Assembly (NCBI GenBank): GCA_943789355.1
Contig: CALSTU010000004.1
Coordinates: forward strand, 372,001-436,000
DNA: 64,000 nucleotides
Reading direction: 5' to 3'
Source of the DNA: UBA7430 sp002478765
Lineage (GTDB): Bacteria; Bacteroidota; Bacteroidia; Flavobacteriales; UBA7430
Part shown: positions 40,798-49,982 of the stretch, piece after piece
How positions within the stretch are numbered: the stretch's first letter is position 1
Layout: every line of letters starts with the position of its first letter
Made by a program: the position numbers and the translations under genes
The notes under the pieces: generated by a model
Databases searched by the model: none
What the model saw: the letters and a program-made list of their open reading frames with translations, nothing else
What the model was told of the DNA's origin: nothing

Positions 40798-41958
40798 ATG
40801 CTGTTTCGTGAGCTTTTAGGGCAAGAAAAAATAAAAAATATATTACTGCATTCGGTACGTGAAGGCAGGATACCTCATGCACAACTTTTTCTAGGCTCCA
40901 GAGGTTCAGGGAATTTAGCTTTAGCTCTTGCTTTTGCTCAGTACGTAGCATGTACAGACAAACAAGAATTTGATTCTTGTGGCTCTTGCGCTTCATGTGC
41001 CAAGCACAAAAAGTTTGCACATCCGGATTTACATTTTGTTTTTCCAGTTGCAACCACCACATCAGTAAAATCAAAACCTGTAAGCAAGAATTTTTTAGCC
41101 GAATGGCGATTTCTTCTCGAGGATAATGCGTATTTTTCTCTATTCGATTGGTTAAAGCACATTGGGGTCGAAAATAAACAAGGAATTATTTCGGTTGAGG
41201 AAAGTCTCCACATCGTAAAAGATTTGAGTTTAAAGCCTTTCGAGAGTGACACGAAAATCATGCTGATATGGATGCCTGAAAAAATGAATATTCAGGCAGC
41301 TAACAAGCTTTTAAAGATTATTGAAGAGCCACCACACAAAACGCTTTTTTTACTCGTTGCGGAAAGTGCAGAAAATATGTTGGCTACGGTTTTGTCCCGA
41401 ACTCAGTTGGTGAAAGTGCCTCGATATTCTGATGAGGAGGTACTGGCTTACCTAAAAGGTAGAGGCGTAGAGCCATCTAGAGCTCAAATGATTTCGGTTT
41501 TGGCTGAAGGGAATGTTAATGAAGCCCTACAGCTTGCCGAGCACACAGAAGATGCACAAGAAAATTCCTTGTGTTTTGTTCAGTGGATGCGCTTATGCTT
41601 TAGCGCTTTACAAGTTAAAGATATTGACAAGTTGGTGCAATGGTCTGAGCATATGGCTAAGGCAGGTAGAGAAAACCAAAAGAGTTTCCTGCTGTATGCA
41701 TCCAATGTAATGCGAGATGCATTACTCAAAAATTATGGTGTTGACGCGATGATGAAAATGAATGTTGGCGGACAGAACTTCACCATGGAGAAATTTGCTC
41801 CTTTTATTCATGCAGACAATTGCATGGAAATCATAGAGGAGTTGAATATGGCGCAATTGCATATTGAACGAAATGCAAATCCTAAGATTTTATTCTTAGA
41901 TGCATCGTTTAAAATTGCTCGGTTGCTCCATAAAAAACTAAAACAGGCCTCGGCCTGA
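40798..41958 (+). CDS. holB: DNA polymerase III delta' subunit
   Basis: 386 residues, AAA+ clamp-loader family. N-terminal LLGQEKIKNILLHSVREGRIPHAQ, a P-loop that has lost its Lys-Thr (GSRGSGNL), a zinc module with CGSCASC, and a sensor region PHKTLFLLVAESAENMLATVLSRTQLV. The degenerate P-loop fits delta', the stator of the clamp loader, and not DnaX. It is followed at once by the PSP1/RicT-like gene, the same order as in other bacteria (holB-yaaT). Confidence 0.88.
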   Translation: MLFRELLGQEKIKNILLHSVREGRIPHAQLFLGSRGSGNLALALAFAQYVACTDKQEFDSCGSCASCAKHKKFAHPDLHFVFPVATTTSVKSKPVSKNFLAEWRFLLEDNAYFSLFDWLKHIGVENKQGIISVEESLHIVKDLSLKPFESDTKIMLIWMPEKMNIQAANKLLKIIEEPPHKTLFLLVAESAENMLATVLSRTQLVKVPRYSDEEVLAYLKGRGVEPSRAQMISVLAEGNVNEALQLAEHTEDAQENSLCFVQWMRLCFSALQVKDIDKLVQWSEHMAKAGRENQKSFLLYASNVMRDALLKNYGVDAMMKMNVGGQNFTMEKFAPFIHADNCMEIIEELNMAQLHIERNANPKILFLDASFKIARLLHKKLKQASA

Positions 41959-41971
41959 TAAAAAGATAAAG

Positions 41972-43303
41972 ATGGCGTGTACGAATTGTTCAACAACGGC
42001 TGGAAATGCTCCGGGTTGTAAAAGTCAAGGAACTTGCAGTACCGGTAATTGTGGTAAGATGCCTGTTTTCAATTGGCTCTCAAATATGAGCTTGCCGGCC
42101 GGTCAAGAACCCTTTGATATTTTTGAAGTGCGTTTTAAAAACGGGCGAAAGGAGTTTTTTAAAAATAAAAACAATCTTAATGTTCATATGGGTGACCATG
42201 TTGCGGTAGAGGCATCCCCTGGACATGATATCGGTGTTATATCACTCAAAGGAGAATTGGTGCGTTTACAGATGCGCAAGAAGAAAGTTAAGGTCGATGG
42301 AGAACAGGTTAAAACCCTCTATCGACATGCTTCCGATGCAGATCTTGAAAAGTGGGGGATTGCCAGAAACAGAGAAAAAGAAACCATGTATCGAGCTCGA
42401 GAAATTGCTTCTCAATTGGCCTTAGACATGAAAATTGGAGATGTAGAGTTTCAGGGAGACAACATCAAAGCTGTTTTCTATTATACCTCTGAAGGTCGTG
42501 TAGATTTCCGAGAATTGATTAAGCTGATGGCTGATGAATTTCAAGTACGTATTGAAATGCGTCAGATAGGAGTCCGCCAAGAAGCTCAGCGTATGGGAGG
42601 GATTGGCTCATGTGGGAGAGAACTCTGTTGCAGTACCTGGCTCAACGACTTCCGTTCTGTGGGTACAAGTGCAGCGCGTTATCAACAATTGTCTTTAAAC
42701 CCTCAAAAGTTAGCGGGACAATGCGGTAAGTTAAAATGTTGTTTGAACTACGAATTAGATATGTATGTTGAGGCGATCAAAGGCTTTCCAGAGTCAAACG
42801 TAAAGCTCAAGACAAAAAAAGGAGATGCTTTCATGCAGAAGATGGACATCTTTAAGCGAAAGATGTGGTATTCGTACCATAGTGAGCCTTCTCATTTTAT
42901 AGAGTTAAATTTGGATAAGGTTCAGGAAATTGTCTCTCAAAATAAAAAAGGGGAACAACCTGATTCGTTAGAAATTTTTGTTCAAGCCTTTGTGGAAGAG
43001 CCAAAACATGATTACGAAAATGTGGTAGGACAAGACAGCATCACCCGTTTTGACACCCAAAAAGGTAAGAAGTCTAACAAAAAAGGAAATCAAAGACCCA
43101 AAAGAAAGACAAACCCACGATCTCAAAACAAATTACAGTCACAAGAAGCTCCAGCCAAAAGCAGTAATACTACAAACAAAGGCGGGCAAAGCCAAAAAAA
43201 ACAGAGTGATTCAAAGAGATCAAGCTCAAACAGAAGGCGCAGAAATGGGCAAAAAAATTCGGCAAACAGAAGCAAAAAAAATGAAGAGAATAAATCGGAA
43301 TAA
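41972..43303 (+). CDS. ricT: PSP1 domain protein, RicT/YaaT-like
   Basis: 443 residues. A Cys-rich N-terminal tail (MACTNCSTTAGNAPGCKSQG), a PSP1 core (about 45-300) with GGIGSCGRELCCSTWL and AGQCGKLKCCLNYE, and a long basic, low-complexity tail (about 350-443, rich in Lys, Gln, Ser, Asn). In Bacillus RicT (YaaT) belongs to the Fe-S Y-complex that assists RNase Y and mRNA maturation; here the Cys motifs are kept and an Fe-S cluster is likely, but the role is inferred. Gene order holB-ricT is conserved. The 3' end overlaps gldH by 23 bp. Confidence 0.85.
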   Translation: MACTNCSTTAGNAPGCKSQGTCSTGNCGKMPVFNWLSNMSLPAGQEPFDIFEVRFKNGRKEFFKNKNNLNVHMGDHVAVEASPGHDIGVISLKGELVRLQMRKKKVKVDGEQVKTLYRHASDADLEKWGIARNREKETMYRAREIASQLALDMKIGDVEFQGDNIKAVFYYTSEGRVDFRELIKLMADEFQVRIEMRQIGVRQEAQRMGGIGSCGRELCCSTWLNDFRSVGTSAARYQQLSLNPQKLAGQCGKLKCCLNYELDMYVEAIKGFPESNVKLKTKKGDAFMQKMDIFKRKMWYSYHSEPSHFIELNLDKVQEIVSQNKKGEQPDSLEIFVQAFVEEPKHDYENVVGQDSITRFDTQKGKKSNKKGNQRPKRKTNPRSQNKLQSQEAPAKSSNTTNKGGQSQKKQSDSKRSSSNRRRRNGQKNSANRSKKNEENKSE

Positions 43304-43754
43304 CATCGTGCTCCTTATTGCACTTATTCTTTTTTCATCGTGTGGCAACAATGCCCTTTTGAACACTTATGTAGACTTGCCCGATGAGGGTTGGCTTTCT
43401 GATGTGAGTTATGATTTTGAACTTGAGGTTGAGGAGGCTCAGGATGCCTCACTGAATTATTTGATTGGGCTACGGAACAACAACGATTATCTGTATTCCA
43501 ACATATTCTTTTTTGTCCAGGTGGAAGGATCTGAAGGTATTGTTCATCAGGATACACTCCAATATTTATTGGCGGAGCCTGGTGGCAAATGGTTGGGCTC
43601 AGGCATCGGGGAAATCAAACACAATCTATTGATATACAAACAGCAGCAATCCCTTTTGCCAGGGGTTTATAAATTTACCATCTCACAAGGTATGCGCGAT
43701 GATATACTTGCGGGTATTGAGGATTTGGGTTTGCTTATAGAACAGTCCAATTAG
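43281..43754 (+). CDS. gldH: Gliding motility lipoprotein GldH
   Basis: 157 residues from the ATG at 43281, inside the 3' end of the PSP1 gene. Signal peptide with lipobox ending at Cys21 (LILFSSC), then the GldH domain (NTYVDLPDEGWLSD, FFFVQV, GEIKHNLLIYKQQ, GVYKFTISQGMRDD). GldH is an outer-membrane lipoprotein needed for gliding in Flavobacterium, but is also common in non-gliding species, so motility cannot be concluded. It is followed by the PBP gene after 1 bp. Confidence 0.87.
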   Translation: MKRINRNNIVLLIALILFSSCGNNALLNTYVDLPDEGWLSDVSYDFELEVEEAQDASLNYLIGLRNNNDYLYSNIFFFVQVEGSEGIVHQDTLQYLLAEPGGKWLGSGIGEIKHNLLIYKQQQSLLPGVYKFTISQGMRDDILAGIEDLGLLIEQSN

Positions 43755-43755
43755 A

Positions 43756-46080
43756 ATGAGTTTTAAAAGAAAGATATCATCCTGGTTGATTCGTTTGTTT
43801 TGGATGGCAATTTTAGGGCCTATCCTAGGTATTGCCTGTGGCGTATGGTTTGCCTCTATGGGATGGTTTGGCCCTTTACCTTCTTTTGAAGAGCTAGAGA
43901 GTCCACAACAAAATTTAGCTACTGAGATTTACGCTTCAGACGGTGTTCTTCTTGGTAAGTTTTTTTACGAAAACAGAACACCCGTAACTTACGAAGAGTT
44001 ATCGCATCATTTGGTTAATGCCCTCATATCTACGGAGGATGAGAGGTTCAGAGAGCATTCAGCGATTGATGCTAAATCTCTTGGTCGCGCCATTGTGGGG
44101 GCTTTAACAGGCAGGAATGCAGGAGGAGGGTCTACAATAACCCAACAATTATCTAAAATGCTTTTTACGGATGTTTCTTCGAATATCGTCGAGCGCGTTT
44201 TTCAAAAGTTCAAAGAATGGGTCATCTCCGTGCGTTTGGAGCGAAATTTCACCAAAGATGAAATTTTAACCATGTACTTGAATAAGTTCGACTTTTTGTA
44301 TTTGGCTGTAGGCGTTAAGTCGGCTGCAAAAATATACTTTAACACAACCCCGGATCAACTTTCAATTGATCAGGCTGCCTTACTGGTCGGGATGGCAAAA
44401 AATCCATCCAGGTACAATCCCAAGCGTTTTCCCGACAATGCTTTGAAAAGACGTAATGTTGTTTTTGGCCAAATGCATCGCAATGGGATTATTTCCGAAT
44501 CTGTTCGAGATTCTTTAAGCAGTTTGTCTGTAGTTTTAGACTTCAAACGAGCCAACCATAACGATGGTCTGGCACCCTATTTTAGAGAGCATTTGCGAAG
44601 GTATATGAAAGATTGGTTGAAGCAGAACAAAAAGCCAGATGGAACCCAATACAACCTCTACTCCGATGGGTTAAAGATTTTTACAACGATAGACTCTCGC
44701 ATGCAGCAATACGCAGAAGAAGCTGTAGCTACCCACATGCCAATCTTACAAGAACAATTTTATGATCATTGGGATGTAGAGGTTTATGAAGAGTCAGAGG
44801 AGCCTGAGGAAGTCGAAGAAGATGTCGTAGAAGATCTTGACGATGATGTAGAGAGGTATACACATCCGCCTTTTGATGAGGCTTTGCGCCCGGGGCAAGT
44901 TGACACCATAATGTTCACGGCAATGAAGCGCTCTGAGCGTTACAGAAAACTCAGAATGCATCAGCTTTCAGCTGACGACATAGATACGATATTTAATCAG
45001 CCCGCTAAGATGCGAATTTTTACTTGGGAGGGTGCCAAGGATACGCTCCTGAGTCCAATGGATTCTATCTTACATTACAAGTACATATTGCAAACCGGAA
45101 TGATGTCTATGGATCCCCAAACAGGTTTTGTTAAAGCCTGGGTTGGAGGTATCGATCACCATTATTTTAAATACGATCACGTTAAAGAGGCTAAAAGACA
45201 AGTTGGATCAACCTTCAAACCATTTGTTTATGCAACGGCCATTGATCAACACAATTATTCACCCTGCATGAACGTTCCTAATGTTCAGGTTGCTTTTGAA
45301 AAGGAGCGATGGGGCTTGGAAGAAGATTGGATACCGAAAAATTCAGGTGATGTGTATGGTGGGGAGTTAAATTTAAAACAAGCTCTAGCCAAATCGGTAA
45401 ATACAGTTTCAGCCTATTTGATGAAACGCGTGGGTCCTCGTAAAGTCCGAAAAATGGCAAGAGCCATGGGTTTGGAGGGCCGAATTCCACCAGCTCCTTC
45501 AATCTGTTTAGGAACGCCCGACGTATCTGTTTTCGAAATGGTAGGAGCTTATGGAACTTTTGCCAACAAAGGGGTTTATACCACACCCATATTCTTAAAT
45601 CGAATTGAGGATAAAAACGGTGTTGTCTTAGACGAGTTCAGTTCCAGCACCAAAGAGGTGCTGAGCGAAGAGAAAGCATATGTAATGCTTGATTTAATGC
45701 AAGGTGTTACTAAAAACGGCTCTGGTGTAAGGTTGCGATGGAAGTATGGGTTCCGGAATCAAATTGCCGGTAAAACGGGTACAACACAAAATCAGTCAGA
45801 CGGCTGGTTTATAGGCGTTGTGCCAAATTTAGTAACGGGTGTTTGGACTGGGGCTCAGGATAGGGCTGTACATTTTAGAACAGTCACCTTGGGGCAAGGA
45901 GCGAATGTTGCTTTACCTATCTGGGGTGAATATATGACACGTGTGTATCAAGATGTTGATTTAGGAATTTCCAAAGCAGATTTTGATTCGCCTAACAATC
46001 TTTCCATAGAGTTAGATTGTGCGAAATTTGAGAAAGAGCGCATCAGTTTTGATGACGAAATTGAAGCTGAAGAATTTTAA
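43756..46080 (+). CDS. Class A penicillin-binding protein (PBP1A-type)
   Basis: 774 residues. One N-terminal transmembrane segment (about 8-35), a GT51 transglycosylase domain with Glu94 (STEDERFREHSAID) and GGSTITQQLSKMLF, an acidic insertion (EESEEPEEVEEDVVEDLDDDVE, near 350), and a transpeptidase domain with Ser485 in STFK, SVNTV and KTGTTQNQSDGW. It polymerises and cross-links peptidoglycan in the periplasm. It is cotranscribed with holB-ricT-gldH. Confidence 0.93.
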   Translation: MSFKRKISSWLIRLFWMAILGPILGIACGVWFASMGWFGPLPSFEELESPQQNLATEIYASDGVLLGKFFYENRTPVTYEELSHHLVNALISTEDERFREHSAIDAKSLGRAIVGALTGRNAGGGSTITQQLSKMLFTDVSSNIVERVFQKFKEWVISVRLERNFTKDEILTMYLNKFDFLYLAVGVKSAAKIYFNTTPDQLSIDQAALLVGMAKNPSRYNPKRFPDNALKRRNVVFGQMHRNGIISESVRDSLSSLSVVLDFKRANHNDGLAPYFREHLRRYMKDWLKQNKKPDGTQYNLYSDGLKIFTTIDSRMQQYAEEAVATHMPILQEQFYDHWDVEVYEESEEPEEVEEDVVEDLDDDVERYTHPPFDEALRPGQVDTIMFTAMKRSERYRKLRMHQLSADDIDTIFNQPAKMRIFTWEGAKDTLLSPMDSILHYKYILQTGMMSMDPQTGFVKAWVGGIDHHYFKYDHVKEAKRQVGSTFKPFVYATAIDQHNYSPCMNVPNVQVAFEKERWGLEEDWIPKNSGDVYGGELNLKQALAKSVNTVSAYLMKRVGPRKVRKMARAMGLEGRIPPAPSICLGTPDVSVFEMVGAYGTFANKGVYTTPIFLNRIEDKNGVVLDEFSSSTKEVLSEEKAYVMLDLMQGVTKNGSGVRLRWKYGFRNQIAGKTGTTQNQSDGWFIGVVPNLVTGVWTGAQDRAVHFRTVTLGQGANVALPIWGEYMTRVYQDVDLGISKADFDSPNNLSIELDCAKFEKERISFDDEIEAEEF

Positions 46081-46198
46081 GCGATACCCTTTCGACCCCC
46101 CATTAATAAATTAATGTAATTTTTTTGTTATTTTTATAATACTCGAAGTGCTATATTTTTACGTATAATCACTTGTAATTCAATAATTAAGAAATGTT

Positions 46199-46891
46199 AT
46201 GATTGATAAAGTTGTTCCCAACGTACACATTGCCTTATCCGGGATAAAAGACGGGATGACCCTCATGCTTGGTGGGTTTGGTCTTTGTGGTATTCCTGAA
46301 AATAGCATCGCAGAATTGGTGAAGATGAAAACCACACGTTTAACATGTATCTCAAACAATGCTGGTGTGGATGATTTTGGTTTAGGGCTTTTATTGAAAG
46401 GTAAACAAGTTAAAAAGATGATCTCATCTTATGTTGGAGAGAATGAAGAGTTTGAGCGGCAAATGCTGAGTGGTGAGCTGGAGGTAGATTTAATTCCTCA
46501 AGGTTCATTGGCAGAACGATGCCGGGCTGCAGGATCAGGAATTCCTGGTTTTTATACGCCAGCCGGGTATGGAACAGAGGTTGCTGAGGGTAAAGAAGTT
46601 AAATTTTTCAAGGAGAAAGCATACGTATTAGAAACAGCGCTAGAAGCAGATTTTGCGATTGTCAAAGCTTGGAAAGGTGATGCAGCCGGAAATCTAATTT
46701 ATAAAGCAACCGCAAAGAATTTCAATCCCGTGATGGCTATGGCAGGGAAAATTACGGTTGCAGAAGTTGAAGAGCTCCTGCCTGTTGGTGTTTTAGATCC
46801 AAATCAAATACACACCCCAGGAATATTCGTTCAACGAATATTCCAAGGAAAAACCTTTGAGAAACGTATAGAGCAACGTACTGTTCGATAA
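46199..46891 (+). CDS. scoA: 3-oxoacid CoA-transferase subunit A
   Basis: 230 residues. Family I CoA-transferase alpha subunit: MLGGFGLCGIPENSI with the glycine-rich CoA-binding loop, CISNNAGVDDFGLGLLL, SSYVGENEEFERQ, and TPAGYGTEVAEG. With subunit B it moves CoA between succinyl-CoA and acetoacetate or other 3-oxoacids, letting the cell use ketone bodies or leucine products. Subunit B follows after 15 bp. Confidence 0.93.
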   Translation: MIDKVVPNVHIALSGIKDGMTLMLGGFGLCGIPENSIAELVKMKTTRLTCISNNAGVDDFGLGLLLKGKQVKKMISSYVGENEEFERQMLSGELEVDLIPQGSLAERCRAAGSGIPGFYTPAGYGTEVAEGKEVKFFKEKAYVLETALEADFAIVKAWKGDAAGNLIYKATAKNFNPVMAMAGKITVAEVEELLPVGVLDPNQIHTPGIFVQRIFQGKTFEKRIEQRTVR

Positions 46892-46906
46892 ATAAATAAT
46901 ACAATT

Positions 46907-47569
46907 ATGTTAGATAAAGTTGGAATAGCAAAACGAATTGCACAAGAGTTGGAAGATGGGTTTTATGTAAATTTAGGCATCGGAATTCCAACCCTAGTTG
47001 CGAATTATGTTCCCAAAGATATTTCTATTGAATTTCAATCCGAGAATGGCATCTTAGGCATGGGACCTTTCCCCATAGAAGGAACAGAAGATGCGGATCT
47101 TATTAATGCAGGGAAACAAACCATAACGGCTCTTGATGGGGCTGTTTATTTTGATTCTGCAACAAGTTTTGCCATGATTAGAGGTCGGCACGTTCAGCTC
47201 ACCGTATTGGGTGCTATGGAGGTGTCTGAGGATGGTGATATTGCCAACTGGAAGATTCCGGGAAAAATGGTTAAGGGTATGGGTGGGGCCATGGATTTAG
47301 TAGCCTCAGCAGAGAATATCATAGTAGCAATGATGCATACCAACAAGGAGGGGGAGTCAAAGATTTTAAAAAAATGCACATTACCATTAACAGGCTTGGG
47401 ATGCGTAAAAAAAATTGTTACCAACTTAGCGGTCATGGAGGTGATGTCCGTTGGCGGTCTCAAACTCTTGGAGCGAGCCCCCGGAGTAACGGTTCAAGAA
47501 ATACAGGCTGCAACGGAAGCTTCGTTATTAGTCAACGGTGAAATTCCAGAAATGCAGTTAGTTTCTTGA
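46907..47569 (+). CDS. scoB: 3-oxoacid CoA-transferase subunit B
   Basis: 220 residues. Beta subunit with NLGIGIPTLVANYVP and the catalytic glutamate in SENGILGMGPF (Glu48), plus VMTDLAV-like TNLAVMEV. It forms the active enzyme with the upstream subunit. The pair is a two-gene operon ending at a strong terminator shared with rpmA. Confidence 0.93.
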   Translation: MLDKVGIAKRIAQELEDGFYVNLGIGIPTLVANYVPKDISIEFQSENGILGMGPFPIEGTEDADLINAGKQTITALDGAVYFDSATSFAMIRGRHVQLTVLGAMEVSEDGDIANWKIPGKMVKGMGGAMDLVASAENIIVAMMHTNKEGESKILKKCTLPLTGLGCVKKIVTNLAVMEVMSVGGLKLLERAPGVTVQEIQAATEASLLVNGEIPEMQLVS

Positions 47570-47586
47570 CTTCTGAAAAACGTATG

Positions 47587-47625
47587 ACAAAAAAAAGACG
47601 CTTCATTTGAGGCGTCTTTTTTTAT
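47587..47625. terminator. Bidirectional terminator between scoB and rpmA
   Basis: A 14-bp stem AAAAAGACGCTTCA / TGAGGCGTCTTTTT with one G-U pair, TT loop and long A/T tracts. Confidence 0.9.
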
Positions 47626-47641
47626 TGGATAAAGAAATGAG

Positions 47642-47902
47642 TTACTCAGCGAATGGAACAACGCTTACGTAAGATCTGTTGTCTCTTTTCTTTTTAAATT
47701 GGATGGTACCATCACACAAAGCAAATAAAGTATGGTCTTTACCAATACCTACATTTTCACCTGGATTGTGTTTTGTACCTCTTTGTCTAACGATGATATT
47801 ACCAGCAATAGCTAATTGACCACCGTAAATTTTGATTCCCAGTCGTTTCGATTCCGATTCACGACCGTTTTTGGAACTACCGACACCTTTCTTGTGAGCC
47901 AT
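47642..47902 (-). CDS. rpmA: 50S ribosomal protein bL27
   Basis: 86 residues: MAHKKGVGSSKNGRESESKRLG is the N-terminus that reaches the peptidyl transferase centre, followed by GNIIVRQRGTKHNPGENVGIGKDHTLFA. It begins 25 bp after rplU, the usual pair. There is no N-terminal extension of the Firmicutes kind. Confidence 0.97.
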   Translation of the reverse strand: MAHKKGVGSSKNGRESESKRLGIKIYGGQLAIAGNIIVRQRGTKHNPGENVGIGKDHTLFALCDGTIQFKKKRDNRSYVSVVPFAE

Positions 47903-47927
47903 GGTTCAATTTTTTTTGGTTAATTAA

Positions 47928-48287
47928 TTAGGCTTTTACTTTTTCAGCTTCTGGAGCGGCTTTTTTAGCTGCTGCCTTTTTAGTGATGGTCCCGATCGTT
48001 AACGAAGTTAAATACTGTCGGTGGCCGTTTTTCACTTTGTAGCCTTTTCTTCTTTTCTTTTTGAAGACAATTACTTTGTCTCCTTTCAGGTGGCTCTCAA
48101 TCTTCGCTGAGACTTTTGCACCTTTTATAGCTGGGGCGCCAACGGTAACTTTGCCTTTGTCTTCGATTAAAAGAACGTTGTCGAAAGTAACTTTCGATCC
48201 TTCTTTTCCTTCTAGACGATTGACAAAGATGCGCTGATCTTTTTCAACTTTGTATTGATGCCCTGCTATCTCTACAATTGCGTACAT
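47928..48287 (-). CDS. rplU: 50S ribosomal protein bL21
   Basis: 119 residues: MYAIVEIAGHQYKVEKDQRIFVNRL, IKGAKVSAKIESHLKGDKVIVFKKKRRKGYKVKNGHRQ is the bL21 core that binds 23S rRNA. An Ala/Lys-rich tail of about 18 residues extends beyond the E. coli length. First gene of the rplU-rpmA operon. Confidence 0.97.
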   Translation of the reverse strand: MYAIVEIAGHQYKVEKDQRIFVNRLEGKEGSKVTFDNVLLIEDKGKVTVGAPAIKGAKVSAKIESHLKGDKVIVFKKKRRKGYKVKNGHRQYLTSLTIGTITKKAAAKKAAPEAEKVKA

Positions 48288-48328
48288 CTGCTATGTTTTA
48301 AGATATGTTTAAAATACTAAATGGTCTG

Positions 48329-48336
48329 CAAAATTA
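48329..48336 (-). promoter_or_regulatory. -7 box of rplU-rpmA promoter
   Basis: The complement reads TAATTTTG, a TAnnTTTG match, about 41 nt before the rplU ATG. Confidence 0.6.
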
Positions 48337-48367
48337 CACAATTATGCCAAACTGGCAAATCACTGAG

Positions 48368-49249
48368 CTATCTTTTGTTTACTAAGTAGACTCCTCCGAT
48401 GATGATCGCAAAGCCACCGATCTGATGTATGGTGATTACTTCGTTATCGAGAATGCCCCAAAGTATGGCTATGATTGAGATAAAATAGGTGCACGAAGTG
48501 GCGAAAACAGCTCCGGTCATTTTTATTAATTTGTTAAAAGCGATTACGGAAAGTGCCGAACTACTTATTGCTAAGAGCGCGGTGTATCCAAAGCTGGACC
48601 ATGCCTTAGGGTGGTTCTGCATCACGTCCATAAAGTCTCCACTAAAGAGGTAAATACCCGCCCATGGGCCAATAAAAGTAAGTGACAGCGTGGTTATTTG
48701 TAGAGCGTTTAAATCTTGAAGGTGAGCTTTGATGATGTTCGCGCTCCAGCCATAACAGGCGGTTGCAACAATGACGATTGAGCTGTATTGAAGCACTTTT
48801 CCGTTCAATTCTTGTAGGTCGGGTAGGAGAAGAAACACTGTTCCAAGAACTCCAATAAAAGCACCAAGATAATGGGCGTATTTCACTTCAAGCTTGTAGA
48901 AAAGAACGCCTATTAGTAGTGTAAATAGGGGTGTTAAAACATTAAGCATGCCCACAAGGCCAGACTCCAAGTAGGTTTCTGCCTTGCTAAACAAAAAAGC
49001 AGGGATTGCACTTCCAATAAGTCCAGTTCCCAATAGAGCCCAAATGCTGTTCAAAGGAATTTTTCGGTAAAATTTCCGTCCAAGAATGGCTACGCACAGA
49101 AAAGCAATTAAAAGTCGAAGAGCCGCGACTTGCTCAAAACTGAAGGCATCAAGACCTCGTTTAATCAAAATGAATGAGCTTCCCCAAACAAGCGACAGGG
49201 AAAGTAGTATGATCCAATGACCCAGGGGGGTATCAATTTTCTTTAACAT
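48368..49249 (-). CDS. EamA/DMT family transporter
   Basis: 293 residues with about ten hydrophobic segments in two EamA repeats; SLVWGSSFILIKRGLDAFS starts the first, YGWSANIIKAHLQDLNAL the second. Inner-membrane drug/metabolite exporters of this family move amino acids, nucleotides or other small molecules; the substrate is not predictable here. Single gene, divergent from the metal-binding lipoprotein. Confidence 0.87.
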   Translation of the reverse strand: MLKKIDTPLGHWIILLSLSLVWGSSFILIKRGLDAFSFEQVAALRLLIAFLCVAILGRKFYRKIPLNSIWALLGTGLIGSAIPAFLFSKAETYLESGLVGMLNVLTPLFTLLIGVLFYKLEVKYAHYLGAFIGVLGTVFLLLPDLQELNGKVLQYSSIVIVATACYGWSANIIKAHLQDLNALQITTLSLTFIGPWAGIYLFSGDFMDVMQNHPKAWSSFGYTALLAISSSALSVIAFNKLIKMTGAVFATSCTYFISIIAILWGILDNEVITIHQIGGFAIIIGGVYLVNKR

Positions 49250-49325
49250 ATCATCACTTTAGTTAAATTGCTGTTAATACCGAATGCAAATGTACTGATT
49301 TAAACCTGTTCTTGATGATAATTTG

Positions 49326-49333
49326 TACCTTTG
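49326..49333 (+). promoter_or_regulatory. -7 box of the HMA lipoprotein gene
   Basis: TACCTTTG, a TAnnTTTG match, 27 nt before the ATG at 49361. Confidence 0.6.
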
Positions 49334-49360
49334 CAGTATTAATCTTAAACAAAGAGAATA

Positions 49361-49816
49361 ATGAATAAGTTGGTAAAATTTAGTTTGATGTTATCTGTGA
49401 TGTTTGCCTTTGCTTCTTGCTCCGAAACTACAGCACAGTCTCAAGAAGTAAGTCAAGAAGTGTCCGCTGCATCTAAAATGCAGATGAACATACAGGGAAT
49501 GACTTGCGCTATGGGTTGCGCGCGTTCCATTGAAGTGGAGCTTAAAAATATTGATGGAGTTAGCGACGCTCTTGTAGATTTTGGTTCCGCTACAGCCAGC
49601 GTGTCTTTCGATTCAGCCATAACATCCGAAGGCTCTTTGGTAGACTTTGTAAATTCTTACAGAAATGGATCCTTCAAAGCGGGTTTGATTTCTGAAAAAT
49701 CATGTTGTGCACCTAACAAAGAGAAAAGTTGTACGGAAGAGCAAAAAGCAAAGTGTGAAGCCTCAGAAGCTAAGTCATCTGTTAAGAGTGCTTCTAAAAC
49801 TTGCGGTGCCAATTAA
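49361..49816 (+). CDS. Heavy-metal-associated (HMA) domain lipoprotein
   Basis: 151 residues. Signal peptide with lipobox near Cys20 (FAFASC), an HMA domain (about 40-108; MQMNIQGMTCAMGCARSIEVEL) and a Cys/Lys-rich tail (CCAPNKEKSCTEEQKAKC). The metal motif is CxxxC (CAMGC) and not the classic CxxC, a form frequent in Bacteroidota. It could bind copper or another soft metal outside the cytoplasm; it lies before heme A synthase, whose oxidase also needs copper, but a link is only suggested by position. Confidence 0.78.
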   Translation: MNKLVKFSLMLSVMFAFASCSETTAQSQEVSQEVSAASKMQMNIQGMTCAMGCARSIEVELKNIDGVSDALVDFGSATASVSFDSAITSEGSLVDFVNSYRNGSFKAGLISEKSCCAPNKEKSCTEEQKAKCEASEAKSSVKSASKTCGAN

Positions 49817-49982
49817 TACATTTTATTTGCCCAAATAAGTGAATCTTGGTGCATAAAACTCTACTCAATTTCACCAATAGTAGCATTTCTGTTCTATGGT
49901 TTCAAATCATGGGTGCATCAGCACTCATTCGCAGTATTAATTGGGCTTACTCATACTTTGAATCGGCAAACGAACCATACAC

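Noticed and set aside
43050..43280. Longer start for gldH inside the PSP1 gene
   Set aside because: It would remove the lipoprotein signal from the N-terminus; the ATG at 43281 gives a perfect signal peptide and lipobox.
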